DNA from: CAVQXR01 sp046330455
GTDB taxonomy: Bacteria; Actinomycetota; Thermoleophilia; Gaiellales; Gaiellaceae
DNA length: 64,000 bases
Reading direction: 5' to 3'
Assembly: GCA_046330455.1 (NCBI GenBank)
Contig: JAXLSU010000012.1
Span: forward strand, 47,085 to 111,084
Below, piece after piece: positions 33,429 to 41,722 of the stretch (its first letter is position 1; every line of letters starts with the position of its first letter). The notes under the pieces are model-generated. The model was given only the letters and a program-made list of their open reading frames with translations. It had not been told where the DNA came from and did not search any database. Made by a program: the position numbers and the translations under genes.

Positions 33429-34679
33429 GTGGCGGCGGCGATCCCCGAGCGGACGAGGGACGGGCTCGTTCGCCGCAACCTCGTCCTGCTGATGGGCGCC
33501 CAGGCGGCGCTGCTCGCGTCGAGTGCCGTGTGGTTCAGTCTCTCGGTGGTTGCCGTCGTCGACCTCACGGGACGCGAGCTGTGGAGCGGCGTCTTCCTCG
33601 CGGCGTTCAACCTGTTCGCCGCAGCGGCGGCGCTCCTGACGGGTCGCCTCATGGATCGCTCGGGGCGCCGCGAAGGGCTCGTCGTCGGGCACGTGCTGCT
33701 CGGCCTCGGCGGTGCGCTCGGAGGCGTCGCCGTCTGGCAGGAGTCGACGGCCGGCCTCTTTCTCGCGGCCGCCGTGTTCGGCTCCGGGCTCGGCGCCAGC
33801 CTGCTCGGGCGCGCCGCCGCGGCCGACATGGTCGAGCCCGAGCGCCGCGGCCGGGTCGTCGGCACGGTCGTCGCAGCGGGGACGGTCGGGGCGATCGCCG
33901 GGGCTCCGCTCGTCGCCGCCGTCGAGAGGCTGACGGGCTCCGAGGTGCTGCCGTGGCTCATGATCCCGGTGTTCCAGCTCGCCGGCGTCGTCACCGTCGC
34001 GCTGCTGCGTCCCGATCCCAAGACACTCGCTCTCGACGCGCCCGGCCCGGCGATCTCGGGTCGTGCGCGCTCTCTCGGATCGCTGCTCGCGCTCGCGCCG
34101 ATCCGGGCCGCGATCCTCGCGATCGGGATCGCGCACACGGCGATGGTCGCGGTCATGGGAGTCACGCCGGTCGCGATCGACGGGCAGGGCGGCGGGCCGC
34201 TCGCGATCGCGATCGTGATCAGCGTCCACATCGCCGGGATGTACGCACTCGGCCCGTTCATCGGCGCCTCGCTCGACCGCTTCGGCCGCCGGCCGGGGCT
34301 GCTCCTCGGCTGTACGCTCTCGGCCGCCGGGGCGGTAGCCGGCTCGATCTCTCACGACGTGGCGCTGATCGCGATCGGGATGACCCTCGTCGGGCTCGGT
34401 TGGGCGTTCTGCTACCTGGGCGCGACCGCGGTGATCGCCGACCTGACCACTTCCGAGGAACGTGGAACGACGCTCGGGTTCACCGACCTGTTCACGTCGG
34501 GCGCGGCGGCGATCGGCGCCCTCGCCGGCGGCTTCGTGCTCGAGTCGGCAGGGCTCGGGCTCGTCGGAGCCGTGATGGCCGGGCTCATGGTCCCCGTCGT
34601 CCTGCTCGTGCTCCCGCTCCGCGAGCCGGCTCCCGGCCGCTGGACAGCCGCCATACCCGCGGCCGGCGAGGCTTCGTAG
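33429..34679 (+). CDS. Major facilitator superfamily transporter
   Basis: This 416-residue protein has about 12 predicted membrane helices and the MFS signature motifs in both halves: LMDRSGRREG (after helix 2) and FIGASLDRFGRRPG (after helix 8). The central loop at about residues 190-210 is basic. It most likely effluxes small hydrophobic compounds, but the substrate is unknown. The GTG start with TAGGAT six bases upstream and no ribosome site suggests a leaderless mRNA. It is divergent from queG. Confidence 0.88.
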   Translation: MAAAIPERTRDGLVRRNLVLLMGAQAALLASSAVWFSLSVVAVVDLTGRELWSGVFLAAFNLFAAAAALLTGRLMDRSGRREGLVVGHVLLGLGGALGGVAVWQESTAGLFLAAAVFGSGLGASLLGRAAAADMVEPERRGRVVGTVVAAGTVGAIAGAPLVAAVERLTGSEVLPWLMIPVFQLAGVVTVALLRPDPKTLALDAPGPAISGRARSLGSLLALAPIRAAILAIGIAHTAMVAVMGVTPVAIDGQGGGPLAIAIVISVHIAGMYALGPFIGASLDRFGRRPGLLLGCTLSAAGAVAGSISHDVALIAIGMTLVGLGWAFCYLGATAVIADLTTSEERGTTLGFTDLFTSGAAAIGALAGGFVLESAGLGLVGAVMAGLMVPVVLLVLPLREPAPGRWTAAIPAAGEAS

Positions 34680-34710
34680 ATCCGGGTCGCGACGCGGTGG
34701 CTCCGCTGGC

Positions 34711-34716
34711 TAGGAT
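34711..34716 (+). promoter_or_regulatory. Predicted -10 box of the secreted metalloprotease gene
   Basis: TAGGAT lies six bases before ATG 34723, with no Shine-Dalgarno sequence between. Confidence 0.55.
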
Positions 34717-34722
34717 CAGCGG

Positions 34723-36417
34723 ATGCCACGGGCTGTGCTCGTTCTCCTCGCCGTACTGGCGGCCGTCCTGCTCGCGCCGGGCGCCCAGGCGGCGGTCAGG
34801 CCCGCTCCGGCGACGGTGGGCGGCGGCGACGGCCTGTCCCTCGCGCTGCGGTCGGGCCGCATCACGGAGGCGCAGTACGCGCTCGAGCGCGCCAGGGCGC
34901 TCTTCGACCGGAACGCCGTGACACGGCGCTTCGGCCGACTCGACTCACCCGTGCCCGGGGAGGCGACGCTCGTGCTGCGAGACCTCGCGCTGCGGCTCGA
35001 CGACCTCGGGCCGGCCGACCGGCTGCGCGCCGAGCGCCTGCTCCTCCGTCCCAATGTCGCTCGCCCGAACGACCCGGGCTCGGACGGCCGCGCGTTCTAC
35101 GACCGATCCGCGCTGCCGACGCTCGAGACCTCGTGCGGCAAGGTCTGCGTGAGCTGGGTCGAGAAGGGCCGGGACGCCCCCGCGCTCGCTGACGGCGACG
35201 GAAACGGCCGGCCCGACTACATCGACACGGTCGTCGAGACCATGAACGTCGTCTGGTCGACCGAGATCACGGCGATGGGCTACCGACCGCCCAAGAGTGA
35301 CGCAACCTCCACCGATGCCTACCCGTCGACTCCGCGCCTCGACATCTACATCCTCGACCTGATCGGCAGAACGGAGGGAATCCTCGGCTACTGCGCGACC
35401 GACGATCCGAACGTTGACGATCCCGGCTACAAGGGCCTCGACGCCTCCGCCTACTGCGTCTTCGACGACGACTACGCCGAGGACGGAGCGGACGCGCTGC
35501 AGCTCCTCCGGGCCACCGCGGCCCACGAGTTCTTCCATGCCGTGCAGTTCGCCTACAACGCCGCGGCCGACCACTGGCTGCTCGAGGCGACCGCGACCTG
35601 GATGGAGGACGAGGTCTTCGACGACGCGAACGACAACTACCGGTACCTGTGGACGAGCCAGGTCGTGTACCCGGGCATCCCGCTCGACCTGTCCTCGTGG
35701 GGCGATGCGCTGGGAGGGTTCAAGTACGGGGCATACACGTTCTTCCAGCTGCTCTCCGAGAGCGAGGGCCCGGCGATCGTCCGGGAGGTCATCAAGGGAG
35801 GCGACGGCGTTCCCGGGAAGCCGGGAAACCACTCGCTCATCGCTCTTTCGGCGGCGCTCGCCGCATCCGGCGTCGATTTCGCTACGTTCTTCAACACCTA
35901 CGCGACGGCGAACTGGTGGCCGCCCGCCTTCTACGAGGAGGGTGCGAGCTGGATCGGAACCGACTCGAAAGGACGGGCGACGCAGCTGTCGGTTCCCTCC
36001 CCGAAGCCGTTCATCTTCACCGGGGAGCGACGGGCGAGCCCGCAGCGGACGAAGAAGCTCGATCACCTCACCTCGGGCTACGCGACCTTCGTTCCCGGGT
36101 CGTGGCTGGCAGCGCGCACGAAGCTCGCGATCACGGTCGACCTGTCCGCCGCGGGCCCCGGCGCGCGGGCGACGGTCGTCAGCTGGTCCCGGTCGAACGT
36201 CCTGAAGGCCACGCCCATCTCCCTGACCGGCTCGGGCATCGGTACCGCCACGATCGACGGCTTCAAGCGCCTGAAGCACGTCGTGCTCGTCCTCTCGAAC
36301 GCCAGCACGAGGGTGCGCGACTGCGGCACCGACCTGCAACTGCCCATCACGGCCTGCCTGGGAGTGCCGGTCGACGACCGGATGCCGTTCCGCTACCGCG
36401 CCGAGCTACGCGGCTAG
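34723..36417 (+). CDS. Secreted putative zinc metalloprotease (MXAN_6640-like)
   Basis: This 564-residue protein has a signal peptide (VLVLLAVLAAVLLAPGAQA), an N-terminal region with YFDRNAVTRRFG-like features, and a catalytic region with the gluzincin motif HEFFH in AAHEFFHAVQFAYN and a downstream ATATWMEDEVFDD that can supply the third zinc ligand. The C-terminal 150 residues form a beta-rich domain. This matches the MXAN_6640 family of putative secreted metalloproteases. It probably cleaves proteins outside the cell; the substrate is unknown. The start is leaderless by position. Confidence 0.8.
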   Translation: MPRAVLVLLAVLAAVLLAPGAQAAVRPAPATVGGGDGLSLALRSGRITEAQYALERARALFDRNAVTRRFGRLDSPVPGEATLVLRDLALRLDDLGPADRLRAERLLLRPNVARPNDPGSDGRAFYDRSALPTLETSCGKVCVSWVEKGRDAPALADGDGNGRPDYIDTVVETMNVVWSTEITAMGYRPPKSDATSTDAYPSTPRLDIYILDLIGRTEGILGYCATDDPNVDDPGYKGLDASAYCVFDDDYAEDGADALQLLRATAAHEFFHAVQFAYNAAADHWLLEATATWMEDEVFDDANDNYRYLWTSQVVYPGIPLDLSSWGDALGGFKYGAYTFFQLLSESEGPAIVREVIKGGDGVPGKPGNHSLIALSAALAASGVDFATFFNTYATANWWPPAFYEEGASWIGTDSKGRATQLSVPSPKPFIFTGERRASPQRTKKLDHLTSGYATFVPGSWLAARTKLAITVDLSAAGPGARATVVSWSRSNVLKATPISLTGSGIGTATIDGFKRLKHVVLVLSNASTRVRDCGTDLQLPITACLGVPVDDRMPFRYRAELRG

Positions 36418-36420
36418 ACC

Positions 36421-36492
36421 GTGAACGCGGCCCTCCGGGCCGCTCCTCCGCGGGTCCGGCCCGGCCGAGCCGGGCCGTCAGCCGCGAGGGCC
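36421..36492 (+). repeat. Double-hairpin intergenic repeat, copy d1 (first unit of a 72-bp tandem)
   Basis: Stem 1 is GCGGCCC-TCC-GGGCCGC (36427-36443) and stem 2 GGCCCGGC-CGA-GCCGGGCC (36458-36476), with a spacer ending GCGGGTCC. The whole 72-bp unit is repeated exactly as copy d2. It starts four bases after the stop of the metalloprotease gene. Confidence 0.9.
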
Positions 36493-36564
36493 GTGAACGC
36501 GGCCCTCCGGGCCGCTCCTCCGCGGGTCCGGCCCGGCCGAGCCGGGCCGTCAGCCGCGAGGGCC
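36493..36564 (+). repeat. Double-hairpin intergenic repeat, copy d2 (second unit of a 72-bp tandem)
   Basis: Identical to d1 over 72 bp: stem 1 at 36499-36515 and stem 2 at 36530-36548. It ends near the stop of the convergent Fe-S assembly gene. The intergenic space is filled almost entirely by these two units, and a last GTCAGCCGCGG follows. Confidence 0.9.
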
Positions 36565-36575
36565 GTCAGCCGCGG

Positions 36576-36875
36576 TTATCCGAATCCGAGGATGAACTTC
36601 GCGTCGTCGGACATGCGCTCGGGCGTCCAGGGCGGGTCCCAGGTGAGCTCCGCCTCCACGCTCTCGACGCCCGGGATCGCCTCCACCGTCTCGACGATCT
36701 GCTGGTGGATCATGGGCCCGACAGGGCAGCCGAGCGAGGTCAGGCTGTAGGTGACCTTCACGGAGCTGTCCACGACCTCGGCGTCGTAGAAGAGGCCGAG
36801 CTCCACGATGTCCATCCCGAGCTCCGGGTCCTCGACCACGCGGAGCGCGTCGACGACGTCCTCACGAGTTGGCAT
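36576..36875 (-). CDS. Metal-sulfur cluster assembly factor (MIP18/SufT/PaaD family)
   Basis: This 99-residue protein has the DUF59 fold: RVVEDPELGMDIVELGLFYD, a VKVTYSLTSLGCPVGP strand with the conserved Cys, and a C-terminal WDPPWTPERMSD segment. Relatives help assemble or hand on iron-sulfur clusters. The ATG at 36875 has TAGACT six bases upstream. It is convergent with the metalloprotease gene across a tandem repeat. Confidence 0.93.
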   Translation of the reverse strand: MPTREDVVDALRVVEDPELGMDIVELGLFYDAEVVDSSVKVTYSLTSLGCPVGPMIHQQIVETVEAIPGVESVEAELTWDPPWTPERMSDDAKFILGFG

Positions 36876-36881
36876 ACGTCC

Positions 36882-36887
36882 AGTCTA
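36882..36887 (-). promoter_or_regulatory. Predicted -10 box of the MIP18-family gene
   Basis: TAGACT on the minus strand lies six bases before ATG 36875, fitting the leaderless pattern of the window. Confidence 0.55.
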
Positions 36888-36912
36888 CCCGGGTGCGGGA
36901 CCCGGGCGGCGC

Positions 36913-37863
36913 TCAGAGGCGGATCTCCTCGCGACGCTCGCGGGCGAAGAAGTGGATGCCGTCGACGAAGCGCACCCAGTTGCAGCGCGTGCACATGACG
37001 AGCGACTGCGTTCGGGCCGAGTCCGCGAGGTAGCGGACACCGCGCAGCAGGTCGCCGTTCGTGATCCCGGTTGCGGCGACGATCACGTCGCTCGGTGCGA
37101 GCTCCTCCGTCCGGAAGACCCTCTCCATGTCCTCGAAGCCGGCCTCGAGCGCGTGGGCGATCTCCGAGCGGGAGACGGGCCAGAACTGCGCCTGCAGCTC
37201 GCCGCCCAGGCACCGCAGCGCGGCTGCCGCCATCACCGCCTGCCTGGCGCCGCCGATCCCGATCGCGAGGTGGTCGTTCGTTCCCCGGATCGCGCAGCTG
37301 AACGCCGCGTTGACGTCGCCGTCCTGGATCAGCTTGATGCGGGCTCCCGACTCCCGCAGCTCCTCGACCAGGTCGTGATGGCGCGGACGGTCGAGCACGA
37401 TCGCCGTGAGATCGTTCGCGTTGCGCCCGAACGCCTCGGCGATCGCCCGCACGTTGTCGGCGACCGGTATCGCGAGGTCGATCCGCCCGCGCGCGACCGG
37501 ACCGACGGCCATCTTGCGGACGTACATCTCGGGGAATCGAGGCAGTGCGCCGGGATCTCCGACCGCGATCATCGCCATCGCGCCATGACCGCCTCGCGCG
37601 ACGACGCTCGGGCCTTCCAGGGGATCGACGGCGAGATCGACCGGCTGCCCTCCACTCCCCACGACGGCACCGGGGGCGAGCGGCCCCCCGTCCTCGCCGG
37701 CGCCGATCACGATCGTGCCCTCGATCGAGATCAGGTCGAGCGCGGCCCGCATCCCGGACACGGCGGCCTCCTGCGCACCTTCCTCGTCGCCCCGTCCGAG
37801 CCAGCGACCGCTCGCGAGCGCCGCCCGCTCCGTCACCGTCGCGAAGCTCTCGCACTGGCACAC
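36913..37863 (-). CDS. GlpX-like class II fructose-1,6-bisphosphatase homologue, divergent active site
   Basis: This 316-residue protein is clearly related to GlpX (DPLEG, KMAVGPVARGRIDLAIP, LDRPRHHDLVEELR, LIQDGDVNAAF, GIGGARQAVMAAAALRCLGGELQAQ, ATGITNGDLLRGVRY). However, the metal-binding block normally written GEGExDxAPML reads GAGEDGGPLAP, and the Thr after DPxxG is replaced by Pro (DPLEGPS). It may be a phosphatase with a different substrate or an impaired paralogue. The N-terminus CQCESF is unusual. The GTG at 37863 has GGGGAG six bases upstream. Confidence 0.8.
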   Translation of the reverse strand: MCQCESFATVTERAALASGRWLGRGDEEGAQEAAVSGMRAALDLISIEGTIVIGAGEDGGPLAPGAVVGSGGQPVDLAVDPLEGPSVVARGGHGAMAMIAVGDPGALPRFPEMYVRKMAVGPVARGRIDLAIPVADNVRAIAEAFGRNANDLTAIVLDRPRHHDLVEELRESGARIKLIQDGDVNAAFSCAIRGTNDHLAIGIGGARQAVMAAAALRCLGGELQAQFWPVSRSEIAHALEAGFEDMERVFRTEELAPSDVIVAATGITNGDLLRGVRYLADSARTQSLVMCTRCNWVRFVDGIHFFARERREEIRL

Positions 37864-37989
37864 GCTGTTCTCCCCCGTCCTACGCACGGCCGTTCGCGGG
37901 AGTCTAGTCGGTCGGCTCCGTGGCTCCCGGCAGGCCTGCGGGCGGCAGTCGCGGCGCCCCGTGCCGGGGTCGCCGTCCTGCCGCGTTGC

Positions 37990-37995
37990 TACCCT
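37990..37995 (+). promoter_or_regulatory. Predicted -10 box of the nuclease-fold/hpt operon
   Basis: TACCCT lies nine bases before ATG 38005, leaving a leader of only two or three bases. Confidence 0.4.
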
Positions 37996-38004
37996 CAAAC
38001 GCAG

Positions 38005-38376
38005 ATGGCGCTGGAAACCCCGGTTTTCCAGGCATATTGCGGATCGGAGGAGCCGCGTTTCGCCAACGACGCCGAGCTCGAGTGCGCGAAGATCCTCGAC
38101 TACTACCGCGTTCCCTGGGACTACGAGCCGCGGACGTTCGTGCTCGAGGAGGATGAGGAGGGGCGGGTCGTCGAGGCGATCACGCCGGACTTCTACCTGC
38201 CCGAGCAGGATCTCTACGTCGAGCTGACGGTCATGAAGCAGTCACTCGTCACCCGCAAGAACCGCAAGCTCCGAAAGCTCCGCGAGCGCTACCCGCAGAT
38301 CAAGGTCAAGCTCTTCTACCGGCGCGACTTCGAGCGCCTGGCGCAGAAATACGACCTCAACCACACCCTTCCGTAG
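38005..38376 (+). CDS. Small PD-(D/E)xK-like protein of unknown function
   Basis: This 123-residue protein is not named. It shows a nuclease-fold pattern: an N-terminal acidic helix (NDAELECAKILDYY, Glu24/Glu26), PDFYL with Asp62, and LYVELTV with Glu73, followed by the basic helix TRKNRKLRKLRER. The order E...D...E fits the restriction-endonuclease/TnsA-type fold, but the usual final ExK reads ELT. It could bind or cut nucleic acid, or be a catalytically changed relative. It sits 29 bp before hpt in the same direction. Confidence 0.55.
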   Translation: MALETPVFQAYCGSEEPRFANDAELECAKILDYYRVPWDYEPRTFVLEEDEEGRVVEAITPDFYLPEQDLYVELTVMKQSLVTRKNRKLRKLRERYPQIKVKLFYRRDFERLAQKYDLNHTLP

Positions 38377-38405
38377 CCGGCGATCCCCGGATCGGGGAGG
38401 TCTAC

Positions 38406-38924
38406 CTGCCGAGGGACGCCCTGGCGGCGAGGGTTGCGGAGCTCGGCGCGGAGATCTCGCGAGACTACGGCGACGACGAGCCCGTTCTCGTCACCGTGCT
38501 GCGCGGCGCCGTGATCTTCGTCGCCGACCTCTCGCGCGCGCTCACCGCGCCCCACTCGCTCGAGTTCGTGGCGCTCGCCGGGTACGGAGGCCGCCTCGGG
38601 GGGCGCGCCAACGTCCGGCTGATGAAGGACCTCGACACGCCGATCGCCGGCCGCCGGATCCTGATCGTCGAGGACGTCGTCGACACCGGCCTGACGCTCA
38701 ACTACCTGATCCGGACGCTCGAGCTCCGCGCACCCCGGGACGTCGCGGTCTGCACGCTGCTCGACCGCCCGTACCGCCGCCTCGTCGAGGACCTGCCGAT
38801 CCGCTACGTCGGCTTCACCGTGCCCGACGAGTTCTTCGTCGGCTACGGATTCGACCTCGACCAACTCCACCGGGGGCTGCCGGACCTACGGATTGTGAAC
38901 CTGCCGCCGCCCGAGGCGGCCTGA
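38406..38924 (+). CDS. hpt: Hypoxanthine phosphoribosyltransferase with atypical start codon
   Basis: This protein salvages hypoxanthine or guanine with PRPP. It has the PRPP-binding loop ILIVEDVVDTGLTL, the VLRGAVIFVADLSRAL block and the FVGYGFDLD segment. The reading frame is open well upstream of the first ATG/GTG (GTG 38496), but that codon would cut off the N-terminal helix and first strand. A CTG at 38406 lies five bases after GGGGAGG, so it is proposed as start, giving 172 residues; ATC at 38391 is another non-standard choice. A sequencing error in the upstream region cannot be excluded. Confidence 0.75.
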   Translation: MPRDALAARVAELGAEISRDYGDDEPVLVTVLRGAVIFVADLSRALTAPHSLEFVALAGYGGRLGGRANVRLMKDLDTPIAGRRILIVEDVVDTGLTLNYLIRTLELRAPRDVAVCTLLDRPYRRLVEDLPIRYVGFTVPDEFFVGYGFDLDQLHRGLPDLRIVNLPPPEAA

Positions 38925-38999
38925 GTGCAGAGGCGCGTCCCATCACGCCCGGATCGGTGCGGGCGGCGGCAGGCTGTCGAACGCCGTGGAGCCGTCGCG

Positions 39000-40409
39000 C
39001 TATGACGGATCGATGTTGATGTTCATGCGGAAGAGGTTTGCCGGGTCGTACTCGCGCTTCAGCGCGAGCAACCGCTCGTAGTTGGCCCCGTAGCCCGCCC
39101 GGACGAGCGTTTCGGCCTCCTCGCCGAGGCCCGGGAAGTTCAGGTACACCCCACCCGTCGAGTGCGGCTCCATGGCAGCCCAGAGCTCGCGGCCGAAGGC
39201 GATCGCCTCGTCCGTCAGCTCCGGATCCGTCCAGCTCACCTCGCCCGTCACGCTGAAGCTCGTGCCCCGGCCGCCGTAGGAGGTCTCGGCCTCGCCGACC
39301 CGGCTCATCGCCCCGCCGTGGTGCCAGAGCACGATGTCGGTCTGCGGCGTCGGCCGCCGCTCCGCGAACGAGGCGATCGTCGCGATGGCCGTGTCCGACA
39401 GCGTCCCGAGTGCCCGGTTCTTCCAGTAGCGGAGCTCGCCCTTCACGAAGTACTCGTCGAAGCCGGCCTGGAGATCGAGCCAGGGCCACGGGCCGCTCAG
39501 GTCGACGAGTGGCTCGGCGAGCTCGCGAAGCGGCTGCACGATCGGCCCGCCCTCGTCGACCGCGCCGCAGTGAACAGCCGCGACGATCAGGGTGGGCTTC
39601 CCCTGGTGCTCGGAAGGGAACGGCTCGTGGTCGGGCACGTTCCAGAAGAGGCAGAGCGAGCTCAACTCCTCCGGGGCCGCTGCCATGTAGTCGCGCCAGG
39701 CGGGGAGGACCGACGCCCAGGCCTCCTGCGGATAGAACACGGCGCCGACCATGACCGTGGGGCCGACCGGATGGGCCTGGAACTCGAACGAGGTCACGAC
39801 GCCGAAGTTGCTGCCCGCTCCCCGGACGGCCCAGAAGAGATCTGCGTTCTCGGTCGCGCTCGCTCGCCGCAGCTGGCCGTCCGCGGTGACGATGTCGACC
39901 GACAGCAGGTTGTCGATCGTGAGCCCGTGCTTGCGGCGCAGGTGGCCCACGCCGCCGTGCAGCGTGAGGCCGGCGATGCCCGTCGTCGAGACGACCCCGC
40001 CCGGCACGGCGAGGCCGAACAGCTGGGTCTCCCGATCGGCGTCTCCCCACGTCGCGCCTCCCTGGACGCGAACCCTCGCGGTCGCCGGATCGACGTGGAC
40101 ACCCCGCAGCTGCGAGAGGTCGATGACGAGCCCTCCGTCGTTCACGGCGTTTCCCGCAACGTTGTGGCCGCCCCCCTTGATCGAGAGCAGCAGCTCCTGC
40201 TCGCGCGCGAAGTCCACGGCGTCGATGACGTCGGCGACGCCCGAGCACTGCACGATCAATGCGGGGCGCCGGTCGATCAGCCCGTTCCAGATCGCCCTGG
40301 CGTCGTCGTAGCCCTCGGCGCCGGGAAGGAGCACGGGTCCGCGCACCCGCGCCCGGAACGCCTCGAGCTCTGTCCGGTCGAGGGCGAGGTCGAGCGAATG
40401 CTGAGCCAT
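39000..40409 (-). CDS. FAD-binding oxidoreductase (berberine-bridge type)
   Basis: This 469-residue protein has the FAD-binding PCMH-type domain at residues 35-205 (IKGGGHNVAGNAV with the likely covalent histidine, GGVVSTTGIAGLTLHGGVGHL, TIDNLLSVDIVTADG) and a C-terminal BBE-type domain with YGANYERLLALKREYDP and NLFRMNINI. The second attachment cysteine found in some members is absent from the matching segment. It probably oxidises sugars or aromatic alcohols. ATG 40409 is chosen because GGAGGAGG lies five bases upstream; an ATG at 40430 would put this site inside the gene. Confidence 0.9.
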   Translation of the reverse strand: MAQHSLDLALDRTELEAFRARVRGPVLLPGAEGYDDARAIWNGLIDRRPALIVQCSGVADVIDAVDFAREQELLLSIKGGGHNVAGNAVNDGGLVIDLSQLRGVHVDPATARVRVQGGATWGDADRETQLFGLAVPGGVVSTTGIAGLTLHGGVGHLRRKHGLTIDNLLSVDIVTADGQLRRASATENADLFWAVRGAGSNFGVVTSFEFQAHPVGPTVMVGAVFYPQEAWASVLPAWRDYMAAAPEELSSLCLFWNVPDHEPFPSEHQGKPTLIVAAVHCGAVDEGGPIVQPLRELAEPLVDLSGPWPWLDLQAGFDEYFVKGELRYWKNRALGTLSDTAIATIASFAERRPTPQTDIVLWHHGGAMSRVGEAETSYGGRGTSFSVTGEVSWTDPELTDEAIAFGRELWAAMEPHSTGGVYLNFPGLGEEAETLVRAGYGANYERLLALKREYDPANLFRMNINIDPS

Positions 40410-40493
40410 GAACGCCTCCTCCAGCTTCATGGATAGTGTCGAACGGCACCATACGTGCGCCGCCGAGCGAAGGCAAGGCAGCGGCAGCGCCCG

Positions 40494-41705
40494 CTACAGG
40501 TAGCCGAGCGGGTCGACCGCCGAGCCGTTGACCCTGACCTCGAAGTGCAGGTGGGGACCGGTCGAGTTCCCCGTGCTCCCGACCTCGCCGAGCGTCTCGC
40601 CCTGCGAGACGCGCTGCCCGGTCGAGACGTAGATCGCCTGCTGGTGTGCGTAGGCGGTCGAGAGCCCGGCGCCGTGATCGACGACGACCAGGTTGCCGTA
40701 CCCGCCCAGCCAGCCGGCGTAGACGACCGTGCCGCTCGCCGCGGCGCGAATCGGCGTCCCGAAGCCGACCCCGATGTCGACCCCGGCGTGCAGGCGCCCC
40801 CAGCGCATTCCGAACCCGCTCGTGATCGGGCCGCTCACCGGCCACGCGAGGCCGCTCGAGGGTGCCGCTCCGCTCCCCGAGGATGCAACACCGGAGCCGC
40901 CCGAGCTCGACCGGGCCGACCTGAGCCGGCGTTCGAGCTCGGTGGATGCGTCCTCGAGCGCCTCGAGGTCCTCCTCCGCCTCCTCGCGCTCCACGTGGAT
41001 CCCGGCGAGCAGGTCCTCCCGGTCGGTCTGCGCGCCGACGAGCTCGTCCCGTCGCGCGACGAGCTCGTCGAGCGCCTGCCGGCGCTCGAGCGTCTGCGCT
41101 GCCAGCTCGGCGGTCGCGCGCGCCTGCTCGGCCCGCGTCTGCGCGGTCTGTGCCCGTGCCGTCCGGATCGCCACCCGTGCCCGTTCGACCTCGTCGGCGA
41201 TCGCGCGATCGTGGCGGACGATTGCGTCCGAGTACTGGAGCTGGGAGACGAGCTCGCCGAGGCTGGCGGCCGAGAAGAGGATCTCGACGGCGTCCGGCGG
41301 ATCCGACTGGTACAGCTCGACGACTCGCTGCTCGAGCCGGGCCTGGGCCTCGGCCTCCTGCTGCTGCGCGATCCCGAGCAGGCGCGTCTGCTCCGCATAG
41401 AGGGCCCGGAGCGCTTCCAGCCGTTCCCTGTGGGTGGCGAGCTCCGCCTCGAGGGCCGACACCACCGTATCGAGGTCGGAGACCCTCGTCGACACCGCGT
41501 CGATCCGCTCGGAGGCGGCAGCGATATCGGCGGTGAGCACCCGCTCACGCTCCTTGCCCGCCTGGATCTGCTGTTCGAGCCGGCCGATCCGGGTGTCGAG
41601 CGCTTCCTTCTCGGTCTGGAGGTCGGCAAGGGCAGCGGGCGCCGCGAGCGCAGACGCGCACGCGAGCACCACCGCGGGCAGGACGAATCGACGGAGCCGG
41701 CGCAC
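40494..41705 (-). CDS. M23-family murein peptidase or amidase activator with coiled coil
   Basis: This 403-residue protein has a signal peptide (VLPAVVLACASALAAPAALA), a long N-terminal coiled coil (residues 28-270, with LETALSTHRERL-like heptads), and a C-terminal LytM domain with the zinc-site elements HAGVDIG and GPHLHFEV. The two-part plan matches EnvC-type activators of cell-wall amidases or LytM peptidases at division sites. It lies 17 bp after the ccmI-like gene at the end of the cytochrome-maturation operon, an unusual link that is probably only transcriptional. Confidence 0.9.
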   Translation of the reverse strand: MRRLRRFVLPAVVLACASALAAPAALADLQTEKEALDTRIGRLEQQIQAGKERERVLTADIAAASERIDAVSTRVSDLDTVVSALEAELATHRERLEALRALYAEQTRLLGIAQQQEAEAQARLEQRVVELYQSDPPDAVEILFSAASLGELVSQLQYSDAIVRHDRAIADEVERARVAIRTARAQTAQTRAEQARATAELAAQTLERRQALDELVARRDELVGAQTDREDLLAGIHVEREEAEEDLEALEDASTELERRLRSARSSSGGSGVASSGSGAAPSSGLAWPVSGPITSGFGMRWGRLHAGVDIGVGFGTPIRAAASGTVVYAGWLGGYGNLVVVDHGAGLSTAYAHQQAIYVSTGQRVSQGETLGEVGSTGNSTGPHLHFEVRVNGSAVDPLGYL

Positions 41706-41722
41706 CCCGCGCCCCTTCGGGG

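Noticed and set aside
36421..36570. Plus-strand frame encoding repeated Ala-Arg-Pro peptides
   Set aside because: It merely translates the tandem double-hairpin repeat. Similar peptides appear at other copies, so it reflects the DNA repeat, not a gene.
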